From the NCBI RefSeq assembly GCF_000423405.1, contig NZ_AUHX01000004.1, positions 124,001 through 188,000 on the forward strand: a stretch of 64,000 nucleotides of DNA, in the 5' to 3' direction. This stretch comes from Mesonia mobilis DSM 19841. Its GTDB lineage: Bacteria > Bacteroidota > Bacteroidia > Flavobacteriales > Flavobacteriaceae. How positions within the stretch are numbered: position 1 is the stretch's first letter; each line of letters opens with the position of its first letter. Under the pieces are notes generated by a model, which was given only the letters and a program-made list of their open reading frames with translations, was not told the origin of the DNA and did not search any database. The position numbers were made by a program, and so were the translations under genes. Shown here piece by piece: positions 15,588 to 25,041 of the stretch.

Positions 15588-17351
15588 ATGAAAGAATTAC
15601 AATACCTCAACAAATTTTTCAGAAAATATAAGTGGCAAATGCTTTTAGGCTTCATTATTACAGTGGGTGCCAGAATTTTTGCAGTTTATGTTCCTAAATT
15701 TATTGGTGATTCTACCAATGTGATCGAAAGATATATTAATGGAGAAATTACAGAAATAGCTTTAGTTAAATCTGAATTAACTACTAATATTCTCTACATT
15801 TTAGGAGCGGCTTTACTCTCTGGTTTATTCACATTTTTAATGCGCCAAACCTTCATCGTGGTTTCTCGACACATTGAATACGATCTAAAAAATGAGGTTT
15901 ACCAACAATACCAAAACCTGTCGCTTAATTTTTATAAGAAAAACAGAACGGGAGATTTAATGAATCGTATTAGCGAAGATGTTTCTCGCGTACGTATGTA
16001 TTTTGGACCAGCCTTAATGAATAGTGTTTCTACAATTACTATGTTTTTGGTTGTGATCGTTTATATGATCAACAAAGCACCTTTACTCACCTTATATACC
16101 ATTGCGCCCTTCCCTATTTTGTCGTTTGCGATTTACAAATTGAGTCGTGCAATTAACCAACGAAGTACGATCGTACAAGAATATTTATCTAAGTTAAGTA
16201 CATTTACCCAAGAAAGCTTTAGCGGAATATCGGTCATCAAATCTTACGGATTAGAATCTCAAACCAATACCGGTTTTGTAGAATTGGCCGACACGAGTCG
16301 GGAGAAAAACATCGATCTGGTAAAAGTGCAGGCTTTTTTCTTCCCGTTAATGGCTTTATTAATTGGCGGAAGTAACATCTTGGTGATCTACATTGGAGGG
16401 CAACGCGTGATCAATGGCGAGATTGAAAACTTCGGAGTTATTGTTGAATTTTTATTATACGTAAATATGCTTACTTGGCCGGTTGCGAGTGTTGGTTGGA
16501 TCGCCGATATGGTGCAACGTGCAGAAGCTTCTCAAAAAAGGATCAACGAGTTTTTAAAACAAAAAACTGAAATTAAAAATAAAACCCAAACCACCACTCC
16601 GGTAAAAGGCAAGGTTGAATTTAAAGACGTCACCTTTACTTATGACGATACCAATATTACCGCACTTAAAAAGGTTTCTTTTGAAATCGATCAAGGCGAA
16701 ACCTTGGCGATCATTGGTAAAACCGGTTCAGGTAAATCGACTATTTTAGAATTGATCGGTCGACTTTATGATGTTGAAAAACAAAACGGACATTTACTTA
16801 TCGACGGGCAAGACATTGATCAATTCAACTTAAAAAATCTTCGAAATTCTATTGGTTACGTTCCGCAAGATGCATTCTTATTTAGCGATTCCATTAAAAA
16901 TAATATTCGCTTTGGCAAGAGTGACGCCTCAGATCAAGAAGTAATAGAAGCGGCTAAAAATGCGGCTGTTCATAAAAATATTGAAGGCTTTAGCAAAGGT
17001 TATGATACGGTTCTTGGTGAACGCGGTATTACACTTTCTGGCGGACAAAAACAACGGGTTTCGATCGCAAGAGCGATTATACAAGATCCGCAAATTTTAT
17101 TGTTTGACGATTGCCTTTCTGCGGTAGATACCGAAACCGAAGAAGAAATCTTAAGCAACCTGCACAAGATCTCTACTAATAAGATGACGATTATTGTAAG
17201 TCACCGTATTTCTTCAGCTAAAAACGCCGATAAAATCATCGTCTTAGAAGAAGGAGAAATTATACAAGAAGGAACTCACAATCAATTAGTAAAGCAGGAA
17301 GGTTACTATCAGGAGCTTTATTTGAAACAGTTAAGCGAAAAAGAAAGCTAA
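15588..17351 (+). CDS. ABC exporter, fused membrane and ATPase domains
   Basis: A 587-residue half-transporter of the ABCB/MsbA-like type. The N-terminal membrane domain (about 1-310) has about six helices. The nucleotide-binding domain has Walker A IGKTGSGKST (about 375-384), Q-loop GYVPQDAFLF, signature LSGGQKQR, Walker B ILLFDDCLSAVD and H-loop IVSHR. The position after Walker B is Asp-Cys where a catalytic Glu is usual (DDCLSA), so this NBD may be slow or act in a heterodimer. The substrate may be lipid, drug or peptide and is unknown. A PUR-like gene follows 72 bp later. Confidence 0.9.
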   Translation: MKELQYLNKFFRKYKWQMLLGFIITVGARIFAVYVPKFIGDSTNVIERYINGEITEIALVKSELTTNILYILGAALLSGLFTFLMRQTFIVVSRHIEYDLKNEVYQQYQNLSLNFYKKNRTGDLMNRISEDVSRVRMYFGPALMNSVSTITMFLVVIVYMINKAPLLTLYTIAPFPILSFAIYKLSRAINQRSTIVQEYLSKLSTFTQESFSGISVIKSYGLESQTNTGFVELADTSREKNIDLVKVQAFFFPLMALLIGGSNILVIYIGGQRVINGEIENFGVIVEFLLYVNMLTWPVASVGWIADMVQRAEASQKRINEFLKQKTEIKNKTQTTTPVKGKVEFKDVTFTYDDTNITALKKVSFEIDQGETLAIIGKTGSGKSTILELIGRLYDVEKQNGHLLIDGQDIDQFNLKNLRNSIGYVPQDAFLFSDSIKNNIRFGKSDASDQEVIEAAKNAAVHKNIEGFSKGYDTVLGERGITLSGGQKQRVSIARAIIQDPQILLFDDCLSAVDTETEEEILSNLHKISTNKMTIIVSHRISSAKNADKIIVLEEGEIIQEGTHNQLVKQEGYYQELYLKQLSEKES

Positions 17352-17423
17352 TTTTTCTTGGCAGATGTTAATATTTTTAAGATTTTTGACAATATCTAAA
17401 ATTAAACCAATAATTTTTCGACT

Positions 17424-17798
17424 ATGAGCGATAATGGAACGATGCAGAAAGAAGAAATATTCTCAAAAGTACTAAGAGCAGGTAGACGTACGTATTTCTT
17501 TGATGTAAGAGCAACAAAAGCCAATGATTATTATTTGACGATTACAGAAAGTAAAAAGTTTACAAATGAAGATGGCTCTTTTTACTACAAAAAACACAAA
17601 ATTTACCTTTACAAAGAAGATTTTGAAGGTTTTGCTGAAATCTTAGAAGAAATGACTTCTTACATTATCAATGAAAAAGGAGAAGAAGTAATTAGCGAAC
17701 GTCACCAAAAGAATTTCAAGAAAGAATATGAGTCAAATGGTAAAGAAACTTCTACCGTAGCCGAAAAATTTACCGATGTAAGTTTCGACGATATTTAA
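17424..17798 (+). CDS. PUR-alpha-like DNA/RNA-binding protein (DUF3276)
   Basis: A 124-residue protein with one PUR repeat: KVLRAGRRTYFFDVRATKANDYYLTITESKK followed by a beta-strand/helix KIYLYKEDFEGFAEILEEM at about 55-80. Such proteins bind single-stranded, purine-rich DNA or RNA and are typical of Bacteroidota. The C-terminal 40 residues are charged and probably disordered. It ends before a strong terminator. Confidence 0.85.
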   Translation: MSDNGTMQKEEIFSKVLRAGRRTYFFDVRATKANDYYLTITESKKFTNEDGSFYYKKHKIYLYKEDFEGFAEILEEMTSYIINEKGEEVISERHQKNFKKEYESNGKETSTVAEKFTDVSFDDI

Positions 17799-17817
17799 AA
17801 AATACTACTTGATCATT

Positions 17818-17849
17818 AAAAGCCGCTAAACAATTTAGCGGCTTTTTTT
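17818..17849 (+). terminator. Terminator after the PUR-like gene
   Basis: A 13-bp perfect stem (AAAAGCCGCTAAA / TTTAGCGGCTTTT), loop CAA, is followed by a T-run. Confidence 0.9.
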
Positions 17850-17954
17850 ATGCTGAAAAAATTCATTCAACAAATAAATAGACACATTCAGAAAAAAGAT
17901 ATAGTTTTATAAGTTTTTGAAACTATTTTTAAGCTTTACCTTACAACTGCAAAC

Positions 17955-20849
17955 GTGTTTCAACGAGCCAACTATTTAATTCTGATTCTCTTATGTATTT
18001 GCCAAGAAATGGTTTCGCAAGAACCTGCGGCAATCTCATTAGGTTCTTTTTACCAACAACCCGACCTTACCTACTACGATGCTTTAGAAGATAAAAACAA
18101 GAATATTTGGCTATCGTCAGACAACGGTCTTTATAAATTTACCGGGACCAATTTTCAAGAATATTTTACGAGCGCACAAAAAAGCAATGCTTTTTTTTCA
18201 CTTAAAGAAGTGAACCAATCGGTTTGGATGGTCAATCTTTACGGGCAATTGCTTAAAACCCAAAAAGACTCTTTACAGGTTGTCGCTAATCTTTCTCCCT
18301 ATTTAAAAGGAAAGCTTGCAGAAATTTATCCGGTAAAAAATAAGCTTTACCTAACTTCTCAAGCCGGTTTATTAACTTACGATTGTGATAACGATAAATT
18401 ACTTCAACTAAATACAGAAAGTATTTTAGCCACTTGGCAAGATCCAAAAACTCAAGCCATCTATTATTTTAATGACCGTAATGAATTTAAGCGGATTTCT
18501 GCTGAAAAAATTGAAACCTTAACGACATTAATTTCAATATCTTCTACAGAAAAACTGCATTCCAGAATCTATAATTTTTGGAACGAAATTTATTTATCGT
18601 ATGTAGAAAATAATCGTGCTGTATTAAGTAAATGGAACGCCCAAACCTCAAGTTTTGAAAAAATAGAGTTTTTTGATAAGGATGAAGATTTACGGATTTA
18701 TAGTAATTTCAGCCTAAAGGATAACGTTTTATTGGCCTCTAACAAAGGCGTTTTAAAACTTGATCGCAACTTTAAACTTGTTGAACATAGTTTTAAAGAT
18801 GTTGCTGTTTCTAAAATTTTTAAAGACTTTCAAGGCAATACTTGGATCACCACTTTAAAAAATGGAGTATTTGTTATTCCGCAACATCATTTTCTAAAAG
18901 TGAAGTTGCCATTGGCCGAAGAAAGTGTGACTACAATTACGCAATTAGACTACAATAAAGCAGTGATTGGCACCAGCAGAGGGAAGCTTCTATGGCTTGA
19001 TCACAATTTAGAAGTCGTTAAAGAAATTCAATTACCCGATTATCAACCGGTTACTCAATTGCTTTATCGTGATGAGCAACAAGAACTTCTTATTAGCTTA
19101 GAAAATTTAAGTGCTTATCGCTATAACCTCAACAATAATCAAATACAAAATTTTCAAGAATTAGGAAGTTCTAAAGCGCTCACGGCTGTAAAAAATGGAT
19201 TTTTACACCTCACCTATCGTGCGGCGTTTTATTACGCAGATAATTCTGAAGAACCTCAACTTTTAAAAGATAAACGAGCGGTTAACGCTTTCTACAATTC
19301 AGCAACCGAAACCTTTTTTATTGCCTATATCGATGAGCTTATCTCCTACGATAAAGATTTAAATGAAACAAAAATCACTTACCAAAACCAACCAGTCTTA
19401 GCCACTTCTTTTACGCTAAACGACGACCAACTAATCATTGGCACGCGACAACAGGGAGTTTTGGCCTACAAAAATGCAATTACCAAAAGTTATTTAACTA
19501 CGGCAAAAAATCTTTCGCACAACAGTATTTTAGATGTTGCTTCTTCGCCGCAAGAATTGTTTATACTTACGAAAGAAGGTTTGCAGATCTACGATTTTCA
19601 GCTAAAAAAGATCACGAAAAATTTCAGTTATATTGATAAAGTAGATCTAAAAAAACTATCGATTTTTCAAGATCAACTTTTAATTGCCGGGAATAAAGAT
19701 TTGCTTGCGGTAAATCTTTCTGAAGCTAGTTCTGCCCAGAAAAATAAATTACCACCAACACCTATTTTACAAAAAATTACCACCGAAGATGCTACCTATA
19801 TTTCTGCTGAAAACTTAAAGTTTAAACCCGATCAAAAAAATATTCAGATTACTTATCAAGCTCCAGGTTTACAATTAGGGCAAGCTTATCGTTACAAATA
19901 CAGACTTTCGAACCTTTCTGATCATTGGGAAGAAACACTCACCGGCTTAACGAGTTTAATTTTTAGTTATTTACCATCGGGTAATTACGATTTAGAGATT
20001 AAAACCATCGATGCTACCGGAACAGAAAGTGAAGAAAGTCTTTGCATTACTTTTGAAATTGAAACCCCTTTTTACCGAGAACTTTGGTTTTACCTTTTGG
20101 TAATCCTGCTAATTCTTGTACTTATTCTCGTAGGTTTTAAACTGCTGTTGAATCGAAAAAACAAAAAGCAACAAAAAAAATTACTTCAACTGGAACACCA
20201 GAGTAAGATCAACGAATTACGTTTAGAGAATATTCGTTCACAAATGAATCCGCATTTTATTTTTAATGCTTTAAATGCCATTCAGGATTATATTTTATCG
20301 AACGAAAAGAAATTGGCGAGCTCGTATTTGGTGAAATTTTCACGACTTATTCGAATGTATCTTGAACACAGTCAAAAAAACTTTATCTCGCTGGCCGAAG
20401 AATTAGAAGCGCTAAAACTTTATATTGAATTGGAGAAAATTAGAATTGAAGAAAGCTTCAATTTTAGGTTAGAGGTTTCAGAAAAAATTCAGCTAAATCA
20501 CATCAAAGTGCCGTCGTTGTTTATTCAACCTTATGTTGAAAACGCGATCAAACACGGCTTACTTCATAAAAAAGGAGCTAAACAATTAAAGATCAGTTTT
20601 GAGCAACAAGAAGATTTTATTTGTTGTAAAATTAAGGATAACGGGATCGGAGTAGATAATGCGCAACGTATTAATCGGCGCCAACTTACCAAACACAAAT
20701 CTTTTGCGCTTGATGCTAACGAAGAACGCATACACCTTTACAACCGACTTAAAGATTATAATATTGAAGTGAACCTTAAAAACGCGGTAGAAAATGAAGA
20801 AAACCCGGGAACTTTGGTCATTTTAAAAATACCGATCAATTTAAAATGA
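17955..20849 (+). CDS. Two-component sensor kinase with beta-propeller sensor (LytS-type kinase)
   Basis: A 964-residue membrane kinase. The GTG start gives a good signal peptide (NYLILILLCICQEMVSQE). The periplasmic part (about 30-610) is a propeller of weak repeats such as DKNKNIWLSSDNGLYKF and DFQGNTWITTLKNGVF, followed by a Y_Y_Y-type Ig domain near 620-700 (YKYRLSNLSDHWEE). One transmembrane helix is at about 711-733. Then a His_kinase domain with QMNPHFIFNALN (His about 767) and an ATPase domain (YVENAIKHGL, KDNGIGVDNA). The response regulator gene overlaps its stop by 4 bp. Family members often sense carbohydrate or envelope signals; the ligand here is unknown. Confidence 0.88.
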   Translation: MFQRANYLILILLCICQEMVSQEPAAISLGSFYQQPDLTYYDALEDKNKNIWLSSDNGLYKFTGTNFQEYFTSAQKSNAFFSLKEVNQSVWMVNLYGQLLKTQKDSLQVVANLSPYLKGKLAEIYPVKNKLYLTSQAGLLTYDCDNDKLLQLNTESILATWQDPKTQAIYYFNDRNEFKRISAEKIETLTTLISISSTEKLHSRIYNFWNEIYLSYVENNRAVLSKWNAQTSSFEKIEFFDKDEDLRIYSNFSLKDNVLLASNKGVLKLDRNFKLVEHSFKDVAVSKIFKDFQGNTWITTLKNGVFVIPQHHFLKVKLPLAEESVTTITQLDYNKAVIGTSRGKLLWLDHNLEVVKEIQLPDYQPVTQLLYRDEQQELLISLENLSAYRYNLNNNQIQNFQELGSSKALTAVKNGFLHLTYRAAFYYADNSEEPQLLKDKRAVNAFYNSATETFFIAYIDELISYDKDLNETKITYQNQPVLATSFTLNDDQLIIGTRQQGVLAYKNAITKSYLTTAKNLSHNSILDVASSPQELFILTKEGLQIYDFQLKKITKNFSYIDKVDLKKLSIFQDQLLIAGNKDLLAVNLSEASSAQKNKLPPTPILQKITTEDATYISAENLKFKPDQKNIQITYQAPGLQLGQAYRYKYRLSNLSDHWEETLTGLTSLIFSYLPSGNYDLEIKTIDATGTESEESLCITFEIETPFYRELWFYLLVILLILVLILVGFKLLLNRKNKKQQKKLLQLEHQSKINELRLENIRSQMNPHFIFNALNAIQDYILSNEKKLASSYLVKFSRLIRMYLEHSQKNFISLAEELEALKLYIELEKIRIEESFNFRLEVSEKIQLNHIKVPSLFIQPYVENAIKHGLLHKKGAKQLKISFEQQEDFICCKIKDNGIGVDNAQRINRRQLTKHKSFALDANEERIHLYNRLKDYNIEVNLKNAVENEENPGTLVILKIPINLK

Positions 20850-21598
20850 AAGCGATAATTATAGACGATGAGCCTCGCGCAAGAAATTTGCTAGAGAAAA
20901 TGTTGGAAGATATTCAGGAAATTCAGCTTGAAATTTTTACAGCAAAAAATCTATTAGAAGGAGTTGAACTTATTAAAACCGAGCAACCGCAACTTGTATT
21001 TTTAGATATTGAAATGCCGGAACATTCGGGTTTAGAAATTTTCAATTTTATAAAAACTCCGGTTTATTTTAAGCTTATTTTCACTACGGCATATAATCAA
21101 TATGCAATTGAAGCTTTTAAGCAAAACGCTGTCGATTATTTATTAAAACCTATTGATAGTGAAGAATTAGAACAGGCAGTTTTTAAAGCCAAAAAATTAA
21201 TTGACAGTGAACAAATTACTCATCAAATTGAAGATCTGTCGAAGGCTTTGCAGAAAATTGCAATGAACAAAATTGCGTTAGAAGTACCTAAAGGAATTCT
21301 TTTTGTACCTCATGAAGAGATTTTATACTTTGAAGCTGACGGAATGTACACCAATGTATTTTTAAAAGACGGCGATAAAAAGTTAATCTGTAAACCACTG
21401 AAAAATTTCGTTGAGCAGTTACACGAAGAAACTTTATTTTTTAAATGCCACCGATCGTACTTAGTGAATTTACAATACGTAAAAGAATTTTCTAGAAAAG
21501 ATGGCGACCAATTAATCATGAGCAATCAAAAATCGGTGCCTATTTCTAAATCGAATAAAGAGCATTTCTTAGAGCTTGTTCAACAAATATTCAGATAA
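20846..21598 (+). CDS. LytTR-family response regulator
   Basis: A 250-residue regulator. The receiver domain (1-120) has the acidic pair Asp7-Asp8, phospho-acceptor Asp54 (VFLDIEMPEHSG), Thr in IFTTAYNQYA and Lys in YLLKPID. The LytTR DNA-binding domain (about 145-245) has EILYFEADGMYTNVFLKDG and FFKCHRSYLVNLQYVKEF. It starts inside the last codon of the kinase gene (ATGA overlap), so the two form a translationally coupled signalling pair. Confidence 0.93.
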   Translation: MKAIIIDDEPRARNLLEKMLEDIQEIQLEIFTAKNLLEGVELIKTEQPQLVFLDIEMPEHSGLEIFNFIKTPVYFKLIFTTAYNQYAIEAFKQNAVDYLLKPIDSEELEQAVFKAKKLIDSEQITHQIEDLSKALQKIAMNKIALEVPKGILFVPHEEILYFEADGMYTNVFLKDGDKKLICKPLKNFVEQLHEETLFFKCHRSYLVNLQYVKEFSRKDGDQLIMSNQKSVPISKSNKEHFLELVQQIFR

Positions 21599-21657
21599 AA
21601 AAAGAGGTCGTAACCATAAAAGACTTCCCACAGATCTTTTAACCGGTAACAACCTCT
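21596..21657 (-). terminator. Probable terminator of the LRR lipoprotein gene
   Basis: An imperfect outer stem (AGAGGTCGTAACC at 21603-21615 against GGTAACAACCTCT at 21645-21657) encloses an inner stem (AAAAGA / TCTTTT). On the minus strand the hairpin is followed by a seven-T run. It sits between convergent genes. Confidence 0.5.
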
Positions 21658-21686
21658 TCAACAAAAAAACTCTAATCTTTATAATT

Positions 21687-22280
21687 TTACAAACACGTAT
21701 AGAACGAATAATTAGTGGCTAAATCTTTATTCCACGAGCTAGTCGGTTCAAAATCTTCATCGATCACAATACAATATAAGTCTTCATTGTTATGCGCTTC
21801 CATTCGGGTAAAGTTTTCATTATTACCGTTAGCTACATTTAGGCTTTGCAAATCGTTTGTATGTACTTTTAAATCTTCAAGTAATGGCAACATACTCACA
21901 TCTAAGGTGGTTAATTGATTATGCTCTAACAAAACTTGCGTTAAGGCTAAGTTCGAAGACAGATCGACTTCTGTAATAGCATTATTAAAAGCCGATAACA
22001 CCTGAATATTTTCAAAAGCTTCAATACCGGTTAGCATTTCTATATTTCGACCGTTAATAGCTAAATTACCATCGAATGCAGCGGCTTCACTTTCGCTAAT
22101 TTCTTCATCTTCATTTGTATTAATCGCTGTATTTTCTACCAAAGCAGCTTTAAAATTAGCATCGGGTATAAAAACATAGGTTTCGAGATTTTCTTCTGAA
22201 GATTGATTCTCGTCGTCGCTTGAGCAGCTGTAAAAACTTATGATTACCATTGCTGCTAAACTGAATAGTCTTTTATTCAT
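21687..22280 (-). CDS. Leucine-rich-repeat lipoprotein with acidic cap
   Basis: A 197-residue protein with a signal peptide ending FYSC (Cys19, an atypical lipobox) and an acidic SSDDEN stretch. The cap VFIPDANFKAALVENTAINTNEDEEISESEAAAF has a D/N-rich, EF-hand-like loop. A few LRR units follow (LTGIEAFENIQVLSAFNNAI, VDLSSNLALTQVLLEHNQL, LDVSMLPLLEDLKVHTNDL). The cap and repeat style are shared with the larger LRR protein at 23466-24920. It is probably surface exposed; the binding partner is unknown. Confidence 0.8.
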   Translation of the reverse strand: MNKRLFSLAAMVIISFYSCSSDDENQSSEENLETYVFIPDANFKAALVENTAINTNEDEEISESEAAAFDGNLAINGRNIEMLTGIEAFENIQVLSAFNNAITEVDLSSNLALTQVLLEHNQLTTLDVSMLPLLEDLKVHTNDLQSLNVANGNNENFTRMEAHNNEDLYCIVIDEDFEPTSSWNKDLATNYSFYTCL

Positions 22281-22294
22281 TTTTTAATTTAAAT

Positions 22295-23404
22295 TTAGGG
22301 TTGAGTATTGTTACAATCAATGTATTGGCCGTAAGGCATTTGCCCGTGAATAACCCCACCAAAATTGGTGTTACCATAACTGCTGCCATCGTATTGTTGT
22401 TTTAAGAGATAACCTTGTAATTTGCATTTTCCGTTTCTCAATTTCTCGGTAAATGCGCCTCTAATCCAACGGTAAAGCGGTCTTCCGGTAATTTTATGAT
22501 GTACAATGTGCCAATCGTTAGATTCTATATTTACGTGCAGTAATTGTCCGCCATCTTTTTCAACTACTTTTTTTATTTCTGTTTTCGCAAAGCTTTTTAA
22601 AGCTGAATCACTATTGAGTTTTCCTGCTGCCGGAATTTTAACACTTGCCAAGTCTGCTTTTGCAGCAGCATCGTAATTAGCTTTAAGTTTAGTTTCCATT
22701 TCTACAGCTATTTTTTTAGCTTCTTCTTTACTGTATTTTGCTAATTTTTCTTCTGGAGCAATTACATTCATGATATACAAATCTTCTAAAACAATGTATG
22801 ATGGTACATTAAAAGCGTGCCCACCTACTTGTTGCCCTGCATATAAAATAAAAACATCTTCTTCTACCTTTAGCATTCTGCTTAAAATAGGTCCGCTAAT
22901 ACCTATCTCTAATTGATGATTGGGATCTGCTGGATGCTTAACAATATAAGATCCGCTAGTCATCTCATAAACACGTGTGCCGCCAATAGCAAAACCATCT
23001 AACACTTTAGGAGATATAAAAACTAACCAAGAATATTCTAGATCGTAATCGGGTTGTATAACTACGGCGTGCCCTTGTTCTAACTCACCTTCTTTATAAT
23101 TTGCTCCTGTTACCATATGAGTAGTATGTACATAAACAGAACCCATTGGGTCTAAAAATTTTAGACTTGTAGTAACATTACCTGCTTCTTCTGTATAAGG
23201 ACTTCTAGGTACACTGCCTGGCATCTTACTAGCACCACCTGATGCTCCTGAAGAAGATGTGGTAGTAGTACTAGCTTCTTCTTTTACAACATTTTTAGCT
23301 GCGTTTTTAACTTTATTTTTTAGCATTTTACCAAACTGCGCTTGGGTAGAAATGCTGTAAAACAAGCTAATAGCCAATAGTATTAAACTTAATTTTATTT
23401 TCAT
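22295..23404 (-). CDS. Secreted protein of unknown function
   Basis: I do not recognise a family. A GTG or ATG further out would start at 23443, but the ATG at 23404 gives a clean signal peptide (MKIKLSLILLAISLFYSISTQAQ), so that start is preferred, giving 369 residues. A basic segment (MLKNKVKNAAKNVVKEE) and a Ser/Gly/Thr-rich linker follow. The middle is beta-rich (LEYSWLVFISPKVLDGFAIGG) with a Lys/Ala-rich helix near 230-260. The C-terminal part has HIVHHKITGRPLYRWIRGAF. It lies between two LRR genes on the same strand, 15 bp from one and about 60 bp from the other. Confidence 0.7.
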   Translation of the reverse strand: MKIKLSLILLAISLFYSISTQAQFGKMLKNKVKNAAKNVVKEEASTTTTSSSGASGGASKMPGSVPRSPYTEEAGNVTTSLKFLDPMGSVYVHTTHMVTGANYKEGELEQGHAVVIQPDYDLEYSWLVFISPKVLDGFAIGGTRVYEMTSGSYIVKHPADPNHQLEIGISGPILSRMLKVEEDVFILYAGQQVGGHAFNVPSYIVLEDLYIMNVIAPEEKLAKYSKEEAKKIAVEMETKLKANYDAAAKADLASVKIPAAGKLNSDSALKSFAKTEIKKVVEKDGGQLLHVNIESNDWHIVHHKITGRPLYRWIRGAFTEKLRNGKCKLQGYLLKQQYDGSSYGNTNFGGVIHGQMPYGQYIDCNNTQP

Positions 23405-23465
23405 AATAGATTGGTTTAAATACAAAAGCGCATACTGCCCCACCAGTATGCACTTTTATATATGA

Positions 23466-24920
23466 TTAATTTTTAATAATTCTCTTTACAGCACGATTAC
23501 CTTGAGAAATAATTTCTGCAAAATAAATACCGCTAGGTAAGTAACTTACATCTATTGTTTGAGAAAAAGAAGCAACTACTTTTTCCCCTAAAGTGTTGTA
23601 AACATTAACTTTATCTACCATAGAAGCTGCATCTATATGAAGAATATCTTGTACTGGATTTGGATAAACAGAAAAGTTTTCTAATGCATTCTGTTCTGTA
23701 CTTAAACTACAAGTAGTATATCCATAAATGGTGTTAGGGTCTTTATCTGAATCTATCATCCAAAATATACCAGGGCTTGCAGCAGGAGGTGTAAAACCGT
23801 TATCTAATTGCACACAAGAAAGATTAGGACAATTAAATGCATAAAATTCATTAATTGAAGCATTATTGCCGTTAGCCATATTTATAATTTGTAAGTTAGC
23901 GTTATCTGAAACATACAAAGCACCTAAAGATGGTAACATCGAAACATCTATATCAGAGAAAAGGTTATCTTTTAAATACAATTGTATAAGTCCCGGGTTG
24001 TTAGATAAGTCTATACTGGTAAGATCATTTTCTACTAATTTTAAACTTGTAAGCTGAGCTAATGAAGAAAGATCTATAGAGGTAAAATTATTAGTATTTG
24101 CTTCTAATTCTTCTAAAACAGTATTGCTAGAAAAATCGATCGTACTAAGATTGGTATTGTTTACTCTAAGTATTTCTAAATTAGTAAAATTACTTACATC
24201 TATACTTCCTAATGGATTATCACTCAAATAAGCAGTAGTAACAGTTGATGTATTGGGTAAGGTTAAGCTAGAAGCAGTTAAATTATTAGAATTAACAGCA
24301 AACCAAATTAAATTAGTTTGATTGCTTAAGTCTAAACTGCTTAGGTTATTTTGGTTCAAGCTTAAGCTTTCAATAGCCGGGTTATTAGATAAATCTATCG
24401 TCGTTAATTGATTAAGCCCTGCCGAAAAATTAATCAAATTAGTATTGTTGGAAACATCTAAAGAGGTTAATTGATTATTATTTAAATTTAAGACTTCTAA
24501 ATTTACGTTGGTGCTTAAATCTACAGAAGCAAGACTTAGCGTATAATCTGCTCCTAAAATGGTAAGATTGGTAAGTCCTGTTACATCTAGAGTTGTTAAT
24601 GGGTTTAAGCCTATCGAAATTTTGGTTAAAGCAGTATTTGCGGTAAAATTGGCAAAATTAATATTATTATTAGGTATAAATACTTCTGTTATATTTGTAA
24701 AAGCCTCTAAACCGGTTAGATCTTGAATGTTTAAATTAGGAGCAGAAATTATACCGGTAAAAGCTTGCGCTTCCGCATAGCTAATTTCGTTATCTTGATT
24801 GGTATTTATTCCCGTATGCGTAAGCAAATAAGCGCTTAAATCGGGATCTGGGATATAAACATTTTGAGCAAAAAGACTAGCACTAGCTAAGCAAAATAAA
24901 GAAAGTAATTTTCGTTTCAT
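23466..24920 (-). CDS. Leucine-rich-repeat protein secreted by the type IX system
   Basis: A 484-residue secreted protein with a signal peptide ending SLFAQ. The cap VYIPDPDLSAYLLTHTGINTNQDNEISYAEAQAF matches that of the LRR lipoprotein at 21687. About a dozen 21-residue LRR units follow, of the form L-x-x-LDLSNNTNL-x-x-L, in a clean tandem array (about 60-370). The C-terminus (about 410-484) is a type A sorting domain: VYPNPVQDILHI, VNVYNTLGEKV, LPSGIYFAEIISQG, KRIIKN. It is probably a surface adhesin or recognition protein. Confidence 0.88.
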   Translation of the reverse strand: MKRKLLSLFCLASASLFAQNVYIPDPDLSAYLLTHTGINTNQDNEISYAEAQAFTGIISAPNLNIQDLTGLEAFTNITEVFIPNNNINFANFTANTALTKISIGLNPLTTLDVTGLTNLTILGADYTLSLASVDLSTNVNLEVLNLNNNQLTSLDVSNNTNLINFSAGLNQLTTIDLSNNPAIESLSLNQNNLSSLDLSNQTNLIWFAVNSNNLTASSLTLPNTSTVTTAYLSDNPLGSIDVSNFTNLEILRVNNTNLSTIDFSSNTVLEELEANTNNFTSIDLSSLAQLTSLKLVENDLTSIDLSNNPGLIQLYLKDNLFSDIDVSMLPSLGALYVSDNANLQIINMANGNNASINEFYAFNCPNLSCVQLDNGFTPPAASPGIFWMIDSDKDPNTIYGYTTCSLSTEQNALENFSVYPNPVQDILHIDAASMVDKVNVYNTLGEKVVASFSQTIDVSYLPSGIYFAEIISQGNRAVKRIIKN

Positions 24921-25041
24921 GTGAAGATGTGTTTTTATAATTACACCTCAAAATTCTACTAATCAATGCATAACCTAGCAACTAACTTTCTCAATACCGT
25001 TATTTAATTGCTGAATGACATAAATAGCTTTTAAATGAAAA

